25,483 nucleotides of DNA, from positions 1 to 25,483 of the forward strand of contig CAZJRS010000047.1 in NCBI GenBank assembly GCA_964548585.1, given 5' to 3'. Positions 8,547 to 15,460 of the stretch are shown piece after piece. Every line of letters begins with the position of its first letter. The stretch's first letter is position 1. The notes under the pieces were generated by a model. The model had not been told where the DNA came from. It saw only the letters and a list, made by a program, of their open reading frames with translations, and did not search any database. This DNA is from Methanocella_A sp964548585. GTDB lineage: Archaea; Halobacteriota; Methanocellia; Methanocellales; Methanocellaceae. A program made the position numbers and the translations under genes.

Positions 8547-9353
8547 TTACTTTTTCGCCACTGCTTTGAAGAACGTATAGCAGAAGACGCCATCCGATTC
8601 AGCCGCCCGGTACAGTCCGCGGATGCCTTTTTCCCATGCTGCGGCATCCATCAGGCCAGTCGAGATCACCTGTTTTTCGATTCCCTCGACCATGGCAGTA
8701 AAGGTATTTCTGGTAAAGCCTTCGACCAGGTGAGGCTTGCTCGAGTCGACATATACCATTCTCGGGGATACGGTGATCGAGTCGAATCCGGCACTTTTAA
8801 GGAGCGGGTACAACCTTCTGCCGATCAGTGCATCACCGCCGGCTTTTTTCTGGAGGTCGACCAGGCATTGTATCGCTTTTACGGCTTCTTCACTCTCAGG
8901 GTAAAAGTAAGTAGAGCCATGGTCGCCTTCTATAACGGTTATTGTTCCGCCGTCTTTGAGCACGTTCTTGAGGGCAGCCATCGCTTCCAGGGGCTTTTCC
9001 AGGTGCTCCAGGACAAAACAGATGAAGATGTGATCAAAACTGTTTGCAGGAAAGGGCAGATTGAAGATATTTGCTACTCTAAATTCTACATTAGTGATGC
9101 CATGGTCGGCTGCAAGCGCTTTTGCTTGCCCGATCGAATCCGGGGATATATCTACCGAGGTGATTCGGGCCCCGGGACTATTTCGGGCGAGGAACACGGT
9201 TTGCGCACCTACACCACACCCTGCTTCCAGCACCTTGCTATCTGCCGGATATACGGTGTCATAGTGGAGCAGTTCTTCAAGAGTACCAGCCTGATCATGC
9301 AAGCGAGACCGTTCCCGGTCAGAATATCCGTGTACATATTCGTCGTCAGCCAT
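8547..9353 (-). CDS. Class I SAM-dependent methyltransferase
   Basis: The 268-aa product is a Rossmann-fold methyltransferase of the UbiE/Methyltransf_11 type. Motif I is VLEAGCGVG (41-49); SVDISPDS holds the acidic motif II; FDHIFICFVLEHL and LKDGGTITVIEGDHG are the later core strands. The N-terminal segment with YSDRERSRLHDQAGTLEELLH and the C-terminal part with FYPESEEA, RRLYPLLKSAGF and FCYTFFKAVAK belong to a family common in methanogens and clostridia with no assigned substrate. The substrate cannot be read from the sequence; a small molecule is likely given the compact size. The start ATG has no clear ribosome site. It lies downstream of mch on the same strand but is separated from it by 336 bases with its own TATA element and a hairpin-forming repeat. 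Confidence 0.88.
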   Translation of the reverse strand: MADDEYVHGYSDRERSRLHDQAGTLEELLHYDTVYPADSKVLEAGCGVGAQTVFLARNSPGARITSVDISPDSIGQAKALAADHGITNVEFRVANIFNLPFPANSFDHIFICFVLEHLEKPLEAMAALKNVLKDGGTITVIEGDHGSTYFYPESEEAVKAIQCLVDLQKKAGGDALIGRRLYPLLKSAGFDSITVSPRMVYVDSSKPHLVEGFTRNTFTAMVEGIEKQVISTGLMDAAAWEKGIRGLYRAAESDGVFCYTFFKAVAKK

Positions 9354-9402
9354 TGAAAGCGCATCCGGTGATTCGATGAATCCGGTATATGGTTGTCATT
9401 GT

Positions 9403-9414
9403 ATTATAAAAAAT
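9403..9414 (-). promoter_or_regulatory. TATA box of the methyltransferase gene
   Basis: The minus strand reads CATTTTTTATAAT, about 55 bases before the ATG at 9353, predicting a leader of about 25-30 bases. It supports independent transcription from mch. Confidence 0.45.
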
Positions 9415-9513
9415 GTACCCTGATGCCCATGCTTGTACATCATGAATAAACAACGTATGCAGATCCAATCGAATATCGCAGGAAAATAACCACAACAGCA
9501 CTGCATAATAGGT

Positions 9514-9666
9514 TTAACCACAGAGGGCACAGAGGGTTGCACAGAGACACAGAGTTTTTACCACAGAGGGCACAAAGAACAACACAGAGACACAAAGGTT
9601 GATCAATAATATATCGATAGACTCTGTGGCTCTGTGAAAACCTCTGTGTCCCCTGTGGTAAAAAAA
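9514..9666. repeat. CACAGAG-type repeat with long inverted arms
   Basis: Two similar direct units (9514-9558 and 9557-9600), each built of ACCACAGAGGGCAC plus CACAGAGACACA stretches, are followed by an inverted copy (9621-9663, ACTCTGTGGCTCTGTG...CCCTGTGGTAAA). Paired, they make a long imperfect stem around a short AT-rich middle (GATCAATAATATATCGAT). Sequences of this style occur as dispersed non-coding repeats in many prokaryotes, and their translations are spurious. It lies just 3' of mch, so it could end or stabilise that transcript. Confidence 0.8.
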
Positions 9667-9689
9667 CCAGAACTTTAGGATCTTAATTT

Positions 9690-10631
9690 CTAGCCTTTGA
9701 GCCCGAAGGACGTGAGTAACATGCCGGGATCTAGCTTGCCATAGGTGCGTATGGATCCGTCCAGCCCGTTTACCATTAATTTTGCGGGTCCGAACATGGC
9801 GGGGTCGACTTTGGAGTAGTCGCACTGGACATCTTTGAGGAGGGTTTTAAAGCTCTTGCCATACAGCTTCGACGCGTCGGAGGTGGCAGCTTTGAAAAGG
9901 TCATTTGCGCCTTTGACGTACAGTGATACCATACCATAGTAGGCGATGGCGTCCAGTGAGGATCCGATACAATCCTGATCCGTGTTGCCTATTGGCGCGA
10001 TTGGCACGGCGCCGGAAGCTGAGATCACATCGCGGGTATTGTAATCGAGGTGGTAGAGGCGGTTCATGACCCACTCGATTGCCCTGGTGCTGTTCATGAT
10101 GGTTCCCACCATAGACCTGGGCGGAGCTACCAGCGCGACCACGCATTCGGGGTCTGTAGAGCATTGCCGGGCGATAGCATCGATATCCTTAGCCGTTGGC
10201 AGAGCGGTCGCTTCGATGTTGATGACGGCGGTTTCGGCGTCGTCAGAATAGTCGATTGCCTGGTACAGCGCTTTTGGCTTCTGGGCGGAAGATCTTGCAG
10301 GCCCGAAAGCGGTTCCTGCGAACCCGTCGGCTTTCAGTACCCAGGCTGGCTTCTGGGAGCCCAGGCATGCGATGGAAGGGTAGTCGATCCAGACCTGGGA
10401 GAACTGAAGGTAAAGGCCATCGATGATGCCCGGAACCATTGAAACGCGGCCGAGGCCGCCCATAGCGATGGTGGCGTATAGCATGCCGGCACCGATACTA
10501 CCGATCGTATTGATACCACAGTCAATCACTGTGGACTGGTTTTCAAGAAAGTGAGACTTGATGTTAAGTTCTTCTTCCCTGTTCAATAGCTCATCTATAT
10601 AGCCTGTGACGCCTTCATTGATCGAGAACAT
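9690..10631 (-). CDS. mch: Methenyl-tetrahydromethanopterin cyclohydrolase
   Basis: The 313-aa product matches Mch (EC 3.5.4.27) over its whole length. Mch interconverts N5-formyl- and N5,N10-methenyl-tetrahydromethanopterin in the cytosol, the third step of CO2 reduction to methane. Recognisable segments are STVIDCGINTIGSIGAGMLY near residues 33-52, MGGLGRVS, the acidic EATALPTAKDIDAIA, LVAPPRSMVGTIMNSTRAIE, and SGAVPIAPIGNTDQDCIG. Length agrees with the usual about 320 residues. The ATG at 10631 gives a natural N-terminus (FSINEGVTGYIDELL). No Shine-Dalgarno is evident, and a TATA element lies about 55 bases upstream. It is monocistronic, as is common for this gene, and it is the strongest sign that the organism has the H4MPT C1 pathway. 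Confidence 0.97.
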   Translation of the reverse strand: MFSINEGVTGYIDELLNREEELNIKSHFLENQSTVIDCGINTIGSIGAGMLYATIAMGGLGRVSMVPGIIDGLYLQFSQVWIDYPSIACLGSQKPAWVLKADGFAGTAFGPARSSAQKPKALYQAIDYSDDAETAVINIEATALPTAKDIDAIARQCSTDPECVVALVAPPRSMVGTIMNSTRAIEWVMNRLYHLDYNTRDVISASGAVPIAPIGNTDQDCIGSSLDAIAYYGMVSLYVKGANDLFKAATSDASKLYGKSFKTLLKDVQCDYSKVDPAMFGPAKLMVNGLDGSIRTYGKLDPGMLLTSFGLKG

Positions 10632-10685
10632 CCGTAAAACCCGCCTGTGCCTGTTAGGAGATGCTTAACTCTATAGATATGATAT

Positions 10686-10695
10686 CATATAAGTA
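10686..10695 (-). promoter_or_regulatory. TATA box of mch
   Basis: The minus strand reads TACTTATATG, about 60 bases upstream of the mch ATG, predicting a leader of about 30 bases. It is in the region divergent with the DedA gene. Confidence 0.45.
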
Positions 10696-10768
10696 TTGGT
10701 GAAAGGCAGGGAAAAATATTAAAGAAGTACTGTGCTATACGGAAGTAGACTGGATGCTAAACAGCATC

Positions 10769-10777
10769 ATATAAATA
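10769..10777 (+). promoter_or_regulatory. TATA box of the DedA-family gene
   Basis: ATATAAATA is about 38 bases before the TTG start at 10811, predicting transcription from about 10797 and a very short leader that just includes the GAGGT ribosome site. Confidence 0.5.
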
Positions 10778-10810
10778 TAATGAGATTAATAAAATACTCG
10801 AGGTATTCCC

Positions 10811-11461
10811 TTGGTCCTCTTTGAATTACTTAGCGGCTACATCACCGATCTGATATCCACTTTCGGCTATCCTGGTATCTTATTCCTTATGACGCTGGAA
10901 AGCGCTTGCATGCCGGTACCAAGCGAGATCGTAATGCCATTCGGCGGGTTTGCCGCTCAACAAGGCAGACTTGACTTCTTTTGGGTAGGCATGGCAGGAA
11001 GTATTGGCTGCCTGGTCGGATCAGTGCTATCATACGCGGTCGGATACTACGGTGGACGGCCGTTACTGGAAAAATATGGCAAGTTCTTTTTTATCACAAA
11101 ACATGAGATAGATATTGCACACAGCTGGTTTGAGAAGTATGGAGTACTAACGGTTTTCGTGGCACGGCTTCTGCCGATAGTGAGAACTTTCATATCGTTG
11201 CCAGCAGGCATTGCACGCATGGAATTTAAGAAGTTTGCCATGTACTCTTTCATCGGCTCTATCCCGTGGTGTTTTGCACTCGCCTATGTAGGGGTCATGC
11301 TCGGCGAAAACTGGGCCAGGTTAGAAGACTACTGGATATATTTAGATATCCTCACTGTGATCGGTGTCATCGCATTCTTCTGCTACCTGGGCTATAAAGT
11401 CTTGAAGGACAAGGGGTTTAATAAAGCAGAGAAAGAAACTCTAAGAGTAAAATCGAAGTAA
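10811..11461 (+). CDS. DedA-family integral membrane protein (TTG start)
   Basis: The 216-aa product is a DedA/SNARE-associated (VTT fold) membrane protein. It has a re-entrant segment with LESACMPVPSEIVMPFGG (about 29-46), glycine-rich helices (GSIGCLVGSVLSYAVGYYGG) and the signature FVARLLPIVRTFISLPAG (about 115-132) containing the arginines conserved in the family, then two C-terminal TM helices. Family members are half-transporters or lipid scramblases that help recycle lipid carriers and maintain membrane potential; the archaeal substrate is unknown. The start is TTG: GAGGT at 10800-10804 is spaced 6 bases from it, and no ATG fits the conserved N-terminus. It is convergent with rlmE, with a hairpin between them. 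Confidence 0.92.
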   Translation: MVLFELLSGYITDLISTFGYPGILFLMTLESACMPVPSEIVMPFGGFAAQQGRLDFFWVGMAGSIGCLVGSVLSYAVGYYGGRPLLEKYGKFFFITKHEIDIAHSWFEKYGVLTVFVARLLPIVRTFISLPAGIARMEFKKFAMYSFIGSIPWCFALAYVGVMLGENWARLEDYWIYLDILTVIGVIAFFCYLGYKVLKDKGFNKAEKETLRVKSK

Positions 11462-11469
11462 AGAGCAAG

Positions 11470-11494
11470 GCAGATGCATGTAACCGGCATCTGC
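11470..11494. terminator. Bidirectional hairpin between convergent genes
   Basis: GCAGATGC (11470-11477) and GCATCTGC (11487-11494) form a perfect 8-bp stem with a 9-base loop, in the 43-base gap between the stop codons of the DedA gene and rlmE. AT-rich sequence follows on both sides, so it may serve both transcripts. Confidence 0.6.
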
Positions 11495-11504
11495 ATTTCA
11501 AGTT

Positions 11505-12275
11505 TTACTGCTTTTCTTCCACAACTTTGTCAGCAAAGGCGAAGGACTGCTTGATATCCTGTATCTTCACTTTCAGAGTATCACCGACTTGTACGCCTCT
11601 GATAAAGACAACGAAATCTTCCACATGGGCAATGCCATCTCCGTTCCTGCCCAGCGCATCCACGGTCACTTCGACGATTTTTCCTTTTCGCAGGCTGGTC
11701 GTCAGATAGCATTTGCCGATCACGTAGGTTTCGGCACTCTGCTCCCGAGAAGCTTTGGACTTGTAGCTTGCGGCGAAGGTAAATTCCTTTTCGACCTTTT
11801 TCATAAAGCTGTCGAACATATCGCCCTGGAACACCTTGACAGCGAAGTTGCCACCCGGTTTGAGCAGCCGTGTAGCCACATCCAGTGCTACCGAGGCCAG
11901 GTCGATAGACCTGCCCTGATCGAGGGCCCAGTTACCCGAAAGGTTGGGTGCTGCGTCACATATGACTACATCAACTTCTTTGACGAGCTGGAAGATCTTA
12001 GCCTGCGTCTCTGGGTTAGTCATATCCCCTTTGATGGTCTCGACGCCTTCGATGGGCAATATCCGCTGCAGATCTACCCCGATCACCGTACCGCCCGATA
12101 GCTCTTTGGCGACCTGAAGCCACCCACCCGGAGCTGCACCGAGGTCCACTACGGTGTCACCCCTCTTAATAATTTGATGTTTCTTGTTGATGAATTGAAG
12201 CTTGAAGGCTGCCCTGGATCGATATCCCATCTGCTTAGCCTTGTTATAGTAGTTATCTCTCTTTTTTGTTGGCAT
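11505..12275 (-). CDS. rlmE: 23S rRNA 2'-O-ribose methyltransferase with TRAM domain
   Basis: The 256-aa product is RrmJ/FtsJ, which methylates the 2'-hydroxyl of a conserved uridine in the 23S rRNA A-loop using SAM. The SAM site is VVDLGAAPGGW (42-52). The catalytic K-D-K-E set is visible as K25 (SRAAFKL), D107 (ICDAAPN), K147 (FAVKVFQG) and E182 (SAETYVI). Residues from about 197 (RKGKIVEVTV) to the end are a TRAM RNA-binding domain, an addition typical of archaeal RrmJ. I chose the ATG at 12275 rather than the one at 12299 because a GGAG lies exactly 6 bases before it and the family N-terminus (KKRDNYYNKAK) begins there. It is transcribed alone, convergent with the DedA gene. Confidence 0.93.
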   Translation of the reverse strand: MPTKKRDNYYNKAKQMGYRSRAAFKLQFINKKHQIIKRGDTVVDLGAAPGGWLQVAKELSGGTVIGVDLQRILPIEGVETIKGDMTNPETQAKIFQLVKEVDVVICDAAPNLSGNWALDQGRSIDLASVALDVATRLLKPGGNFAVKVFQGDMFDSFMKKVEKEFTFAASYKSKASREQSAETYVIGKCYLTTSLRKGKIVEVTVDALGRNGDGIAHVEDFVVFIRGVQVGDTLKVKIQDIKQSFAFADKVVEEKQ

Positions 12276-12426
12276 GTATAACTCCGTATCAGGTGACATT
12301 GATTATCTATCTTTCGGAGTTTTCCGGTTTAGAATGCAGGGCTTAATAGTACTGATCATAAACGTTCCGCTCGATATTATGTAGCAAAGTTTGAGTACAA
12401 GACGATGTTGGGGCATATACCCATGA

Positions 12427-12443
12427 TATATAATCTATATATA
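12427..12443 (+). promoter_or_regulatory. AT-rich TATA-like cluster in the rlmE/small-ORF gap
   Basis: TATATAATCTATATATA is the strongest TATA-like stretch in the 230 bases between rlmE and the Cys-rich small ORF at 12506. It could start a plus-strand transcript with a leader of about 45 bases, but it is symmetric enough to act either way. Nothing else is evident between 12300 and 12505. Confidence 0.35.
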
Positions 12444-12505
12444 CCTAAATGATCTACCGCTAAAAACGTTAAATGTCACCAAATTAATTACTATTCGGGA
12501 TTTAT

Positions 12506-12628
12506 ATGGAATGCCAGAAATGTTTATGCATTGTCATCGACGGGGTCTATTATCTGTACTGCTCGCCCGGGTTATGCTGTGACTGCGGAAGAAAATCGAG
12601 TGGCCTCGATAACACCAGTATCAACTAA
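12506..12628 (+). CDS. Possible 40-aa cysteine-rich mini-protein
   Basis: An ATG at 12506 opens a 40-codon frame ending in TAA. The product (MECQKCLCIVIDGVYYLYCS then PGLCCDCGRKSSGLDNTSIN) has 7 cysteines: C3, C6, C8, C19, C24, C25 and C27. The CxxCxC and CxxxxCCxC spacings look like a metal-binding knuckle pair. A weak GGGA lies 5 bases before the ATG, and a TATA-like cluster is upstream. Pyrimidine-rich CTTTTTATAAG follows the stop and may terminate it. I recognise no family. The cysteine pattern is unlikely by chance, but the ORF is very short, so it remains a candidate. Confidence 0.42.
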   Translation: MECQKCLCIVIDGVYYLYCSPGLCCDCGRKSSGLDNTSIN

Positions 12629-12724
12629 TACCTTTTTATAAGCAAATTCGGAAAAACTACACGACGATTAGGGTCTCAAGCTAATAGGCTTTGATGAGGG
12701 ACATTTTCAAGTAACTGCGGTAAC

Positions 12725-12958
12725 TTATTCTGAAGAGTTATCTGTGTAGAATTGTTGAATGCTGCTCGCAAGGTTTAATGCATCTTTTCCGGTAAGCGGG
12801 AGGTCGGCGATACCCTCCCCGTCTTCACCACCGATGCGAATACTCAGCCCTTCATACCTTTTCAAAAGGATAAACCCGGCAGATCGATGTGCACAGCTCC
12901 CGGTTTTCGCCGGTTCGACATCCTCCGGGACAGTGGAACATTCATTATAGTCGCTCAT
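12725..12958 (-). CDS. Small uncharacterised protein, 77 aa
   Basis: I place the start at the ATG at 12958 (MSDYNECSTVPEDVEPAK): GGGAG sits 5 bases before it, while longer versions of the frame would run deep into the upstream gene. The product is soluble, with no TM segment. An acidic N-terminus with two cysteines (C7, C22) leads into a beta-rich stretch (AGFILLKRYEGLSIRIGG) and a final helix (GKDALNLASSIQQFYTDN). The start overlaps the 3' end of the zinc-ribbon-like gene by 14 bases in another frame, so the two are probably translated from one mRNA. I do not recognise a family; it may be restricted to this lineage. Confidence 0.6.
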   Translation of the reverse strand: MSDYNECSTVPEDVEPAKTGSCAHRSAGFILLKRYEGLSIRIGGEDGEGIADLPLTGKDALNLASSIQQFYTDNSSE

Positions 12959-13250
12959 TATTTCTCCCGCAGGACTTTTTTGCATAACCGCATTTGGGAC
13001 AATAGATCCACCACTGTCCAACCAGTTTCTCTGTGCCACGAGCATCAATCGTCGAGCCAGTGTATTCCCACCCCTTGATCATATTAGTTTTACAGGATGG
13101 TATCGGGCATTGTTCATGCAGATATTCCTCAAACCAGAATCCTCCAAACTGCTCATCAAATATGCTATTAGACTTGCAAAGAGGTACCGGTACATGGACG
13201 TGACGTCTCTTTCCTATGGCCTTCTGTGTCAGGCTACTCATACAGGTCAT
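12945..13250 (-). CDS. Small zinc-ribbon-like protein
   Basis: The frame encodes about 101 aa from the ATG at 13250. The C-terminal half carries CPIPSC, then 30 or so residues, then YCPKCGYAKKSCG, a CxxxxC...CxxC arrangement fitting a zinc ribbon or related metal site. The N-terminal half is basic and contains FWFEEYLHEQ. The frame stays open upstream to a TTG at 13292, but that start has no ribosome site and lies inside a duplicated TATA-like element, so I prefer 13250 or the ATG at 13241 (GGAG is 2 and 11 bases away, respectively). Its end overlaps the next gene by 14 bases. Function unknown; nucleic-acid binding is one possibility for such a fold. Confidence 0.6.
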   Translation of the reverse strand: MTCMSSLTQKAIGKRRHVHVPVPLCKSNSIFDEQFGGFWFEEYLHEQCPIPSCKTNMIKGWEYTGSTIDARGTEKLVGQWWIYCPKCGYAKKSCGRNNERL

Positions 13251-13273
13251 ATCTCCAGTATATCGGCTGATGT

Positions 13274-13299
13274 GGCCAATAAAATTGGCCAATAAAATA
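13274..13299 (-). promoter_or_regulatory. Tandem 13-bp duplication with TATA-like cores
   Basis: GGCCAATAAAATT is followed directly by GGCCAATAAAATA. On the minus strand each unit reads TTTTATTGGCC, so the small-gene operon may have a doubled TATA element 25-50 bases before the ATG at 13250. Confidence 0.4.
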
Positions 13300-13385
13300 A
13301 GAGAAGTCCCTGGATATTAGTTCACCCAATATAGACTATATATGGGTCGATATCACCCCAGATCCGGGAAATTCGACATGTAGGC

Positions 13386-13400
13386 CTTTTTTAAAAAATG
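13386..13400 (-). terminator. Poly-T terminator of the tandem binding-protein gene
   Basis: Directly 3' of the stop codon at 13406, the minus strand reads CATTTTTTAAAAAAG, a T6 run suitable for archaeal intrinsic termination. Confidence 0.5.
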
Positions 13401-13405
13401 GAAAT

Positions 13406-15265
13406 TTATTGTAGATCCTGTATGGAGAAGAACCCGTTCTGCTCAAAAGCCCACTTAGCCTCGGGAGACTTAACGTAATCGATGTAATCCTGGACAAGCG
13501 GCGTTGGCTGACCGTTCGTGAGGTAGTTCAGCGGACGGGTGAGTTTGATCGGGTAGGCGGAAGTGTCACCCTTCAAAGCGGCCAGCAGGCTCTCCTTGGT
13601 CGGTGCGGGGTAGTATGTGTTACCTTCGATGATACCGATCATCCTGACATTGGGGTTACTTACGGCAAAGCCATAGTCGGCAAAGCCAATGCTGCAGGGA
13701 GTAGAGGCCACACCGTCGACGACTCCAGTGTTGCCAGTAACCGAGGTGGTTTCGACTGATCTGGCGAGAGCAGTTTTGTTGCCAAGCACATAGTTTGAGA
13801 ACGTGTCTGCTGTGCCCGAGGATTCGGCCCTGGTATAGATCGTGAATTTCTCGAAAGCTGCCGGCTTGTTGGCAGATACATTGTCGTAAAGTGCTGCCAT
13901 ATCCGCTTTACTGATCGAGCTTACATTGTCTGCCGCGTTCACGATGACAATGACCGCAGAGGCGCCGATTTTATGAGTGGTCAGGTTCGGGAATTTTTCC
14001 AGCGTACTTGCCGGAACGTCCTCGGAAGCTGATCCGATGTCAACCAGACCCATGCCAGCATCGGTCATACCCTTGCCGGAGCCGCCGCCCTGTACTGTTA
14101 ATTTAACGCCAGGGTTGTTATCATGGTAAGCTGTGGATAAAAGCTCGCTCACGGGTTGTACTGTCGTGGAGCCATCGATAGAGATCGTCTCGGACAGCTG
14201 ATCGGGTGTTTTTGCCGGGACTTTCGTCGGTGTCGCGGTCAGCTGGACCCGGGGGGCAGAAGTCGTTCCCGTAGGTTCTATCAGATAGCCTTTACTGGAG
14301 ATGTCCTGGGCAGAGAAGAACCCGTTCTGCTCAAAAGCCCACTGTGCCTGCGGTGACAAAACGTAGTCAATGTAAGCCTGGACCAGTGGTGTCGGCTCTC
14401 CGTTGGTGAGGTAGTTTAAGGGGCGGGTGAGTTTGACCGGGTAGGCAGAAGTGTCACCCTTCAAAGCGGCCAGCAGGCTTTCTTTCGTCGGTGCCGGGTA
14501 AGCGACGTCCCCGTCTACGATACTGATCATCCGGACATGGGGGTTGTTCACAGCAAAGCCATAATCAACAAAGCCGATGCTGTTCGGGGCAGAGGCAACA
14601 CCGTCAATGATACCTGGGTTACCGGTAACTCCAGTGGTTTCGACCGACACGGCAAGAGCAGTTTTATTGCCCAGCGCATAGCTTGAGAACGTGTCCGCAG
14701 TACCCGACGATTCTGCCCGAGTGTAAACGGTGAAGTTTTTAAAAGCTGCCGGCTTGTTACCGGTGATATTGTCGTACAAGGCCACCAGGTCTGCTTTTTT
14801 AATTGAGTTTATATCGTCGGCTGCGTTCACGATGATGATCACCGCCGAGGCACCGATTCTGGTTGTCGTCAGGTTAGGATATTTTTGCAGGACATTTGCC
14901 GGAACGTCCTCGGAAGCTGATCCGATGTCGACCAGACCCATGCCAGCGTCAGTCTGGCCCTTGCCGGAGCCGCCACCCTGAACCATGATCTTTACACCCG
15001 TGTTATTCTCGTGGAAGGCTATGGCGAGGAGTTCACTCACTGGCTGAACCGTCGTGGAACCATCTATAGATATTGTCCCGGATAGCTGATCGGGTACTTT
15101 TATCGGTGCTACTGTCGGTGCTTTTGTTGGTCCTTCGGTCGACATGAATTGCTGGACGCCAGTCGATTCGGTCGGTTGCGTCAGGTATGCGGCACCAACG
15201 ATGACCGAACTTTCGATGATGAGTACAACAGTTAAAATGATTATTAGTGATCTCGCCGTTATCAT
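13406..15265 (-). CDS. Membrane-anchored tandem PstS-like binding protein
   Basis: The 619-aa product starts with a TM helix or uncleaved signal (6-28), then a Pro/Thr linker and two consecutive PBP-like domains (PF12849 type), about 63-335 and 359-619. Each has IDGSTTVQPVSE, VQGGGSGKG, GLVDIGSASEDVP, YTRAESSGTADTF and LTRPLNYLTNG, which correspond to the oxyanion-binding loops of phosphate-binding PstS. A phosphate-like ligand is therefore plausible but not proven. The copies lie 888 bases apart and are very similar at both protein and DNA level. A GGTGG 7 bases before the ATG supports the start. No PstC, PstA, PstB or PhoU is in the window. The gene is divergent from an operon with another PstS-like lipoprotein and a HAMP receptor, which suggests sensing or ligand capture rather than only uptake. 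Confidence 0.9.
   Translation of the reverse strand: MITARSLIIILTVVLIIESSVIVGAAYLTQPTESTGVQQFMSTEGPTKAPTVAPIKVPDQLSGTISIDGSTTVQPVSELLAIAFHENNTGVKIMVQGGGSGKGQTDAGMGLVDIGSASEDVPANVLQKYPNLTTTRIGASAVIIIVNAADDINSIKKADLVALYDNITGNKPAAFKNFTVYTRAESSGTADTFSSYALGNKTALAVSVETTGVTGNPGIIDGVASAPNSIGFVDYGFAVNNPHVRMISIVDGDVAYPAPTKESLLAALKGDTSAYPVKLTRPLNYLTNGEPTPLVQAYIDYVLSPQAQWAFEQNGFFSAQDISSKGYLIEPTGTTSAPRVQLTATPTKVPAKTPDQLSETISIDGSTTVQPVSELLSTAYHDNNPGVKLTVQGGGSGKGMTDAGMGLVDIGSASEDVPASTLEKFPNLTTHKIGASAVIVIVNAADNVSSISKADMAALYDNVSANKPAAFEKFTIYTRAESSGTADTFSNYVLGNKTALARSVETTSVTGNTGVVDGVASTPCSIGFADYGFAVSNPNVRMIGIIEGNTYYPAPTKESLLAALKGDTSAYPIKLTRPLNYLTNGQPTPLVQDYIDYVKSPEAKWAFEQNGFFSIQDLQ
13425..15085 (-). repeat. 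888-bp tandem duplication inside the binding-protein gene
   Basis: GAGAAGAACCCGTTCTGCTC occurs at 13425 and again at 14313, and other long identical stretches keep the same 888-base offset (296 codons). The duplication has kept the frame, giving two binding domains in one chain. Confidence 0.85.
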
Positions 15266-15460
15266 TTCTCGTCCACCAACGGATATATAAGGGACAATAA
15301 AGTGGCGATCGATAAATACAACTTACGTATTTTCTTGTGCCCTATATAGAATACGTAGATTAGCTTCATCTGATGCAATCCTGAGTGGTATAGATGTGAA
15401 GATAGCCTTAGTAACATATTGAGATTCAAGGATCTAGTCATCTAAACCGGGGGTAAACTA
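15266..15460. promoter_or_regulatory. Divergent promoter region of the binding-protein cluster
   Basis: The palindromic TATA-like CTATATAG (15342-15349) could serve both directions, giving leaders of about 55 bases (-) and 90 bases (+). A second element, TATATAAG at 15284-15291, lies only about 22 bases before the minus-strand ATG and would cut off its GGTGG ribosome site if used. GGGGG at 15449-15453 is the ribosome site of the plus-strand operon. Confidence 0.4.

Noticed and set aside
9514..9825. 103-codon minus-strand frame containing FYHRGHRG
   Set aside because: It is a translation of the CACAGAG repeat joined to the end of mch in another frame, a common false gene.
11589..12101. 170-codon plus-strand frame opposite rlmE
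   Set aside because: Fully contained in a gene with complete catalytic residues on the other strand; no domain or ribosome site of its own.
12276..12299. Upstream start of rlmE at 12299
   Set aside because: The ATG at 12275 has GGAG at 6-base spacing and fits the family N-terminus.
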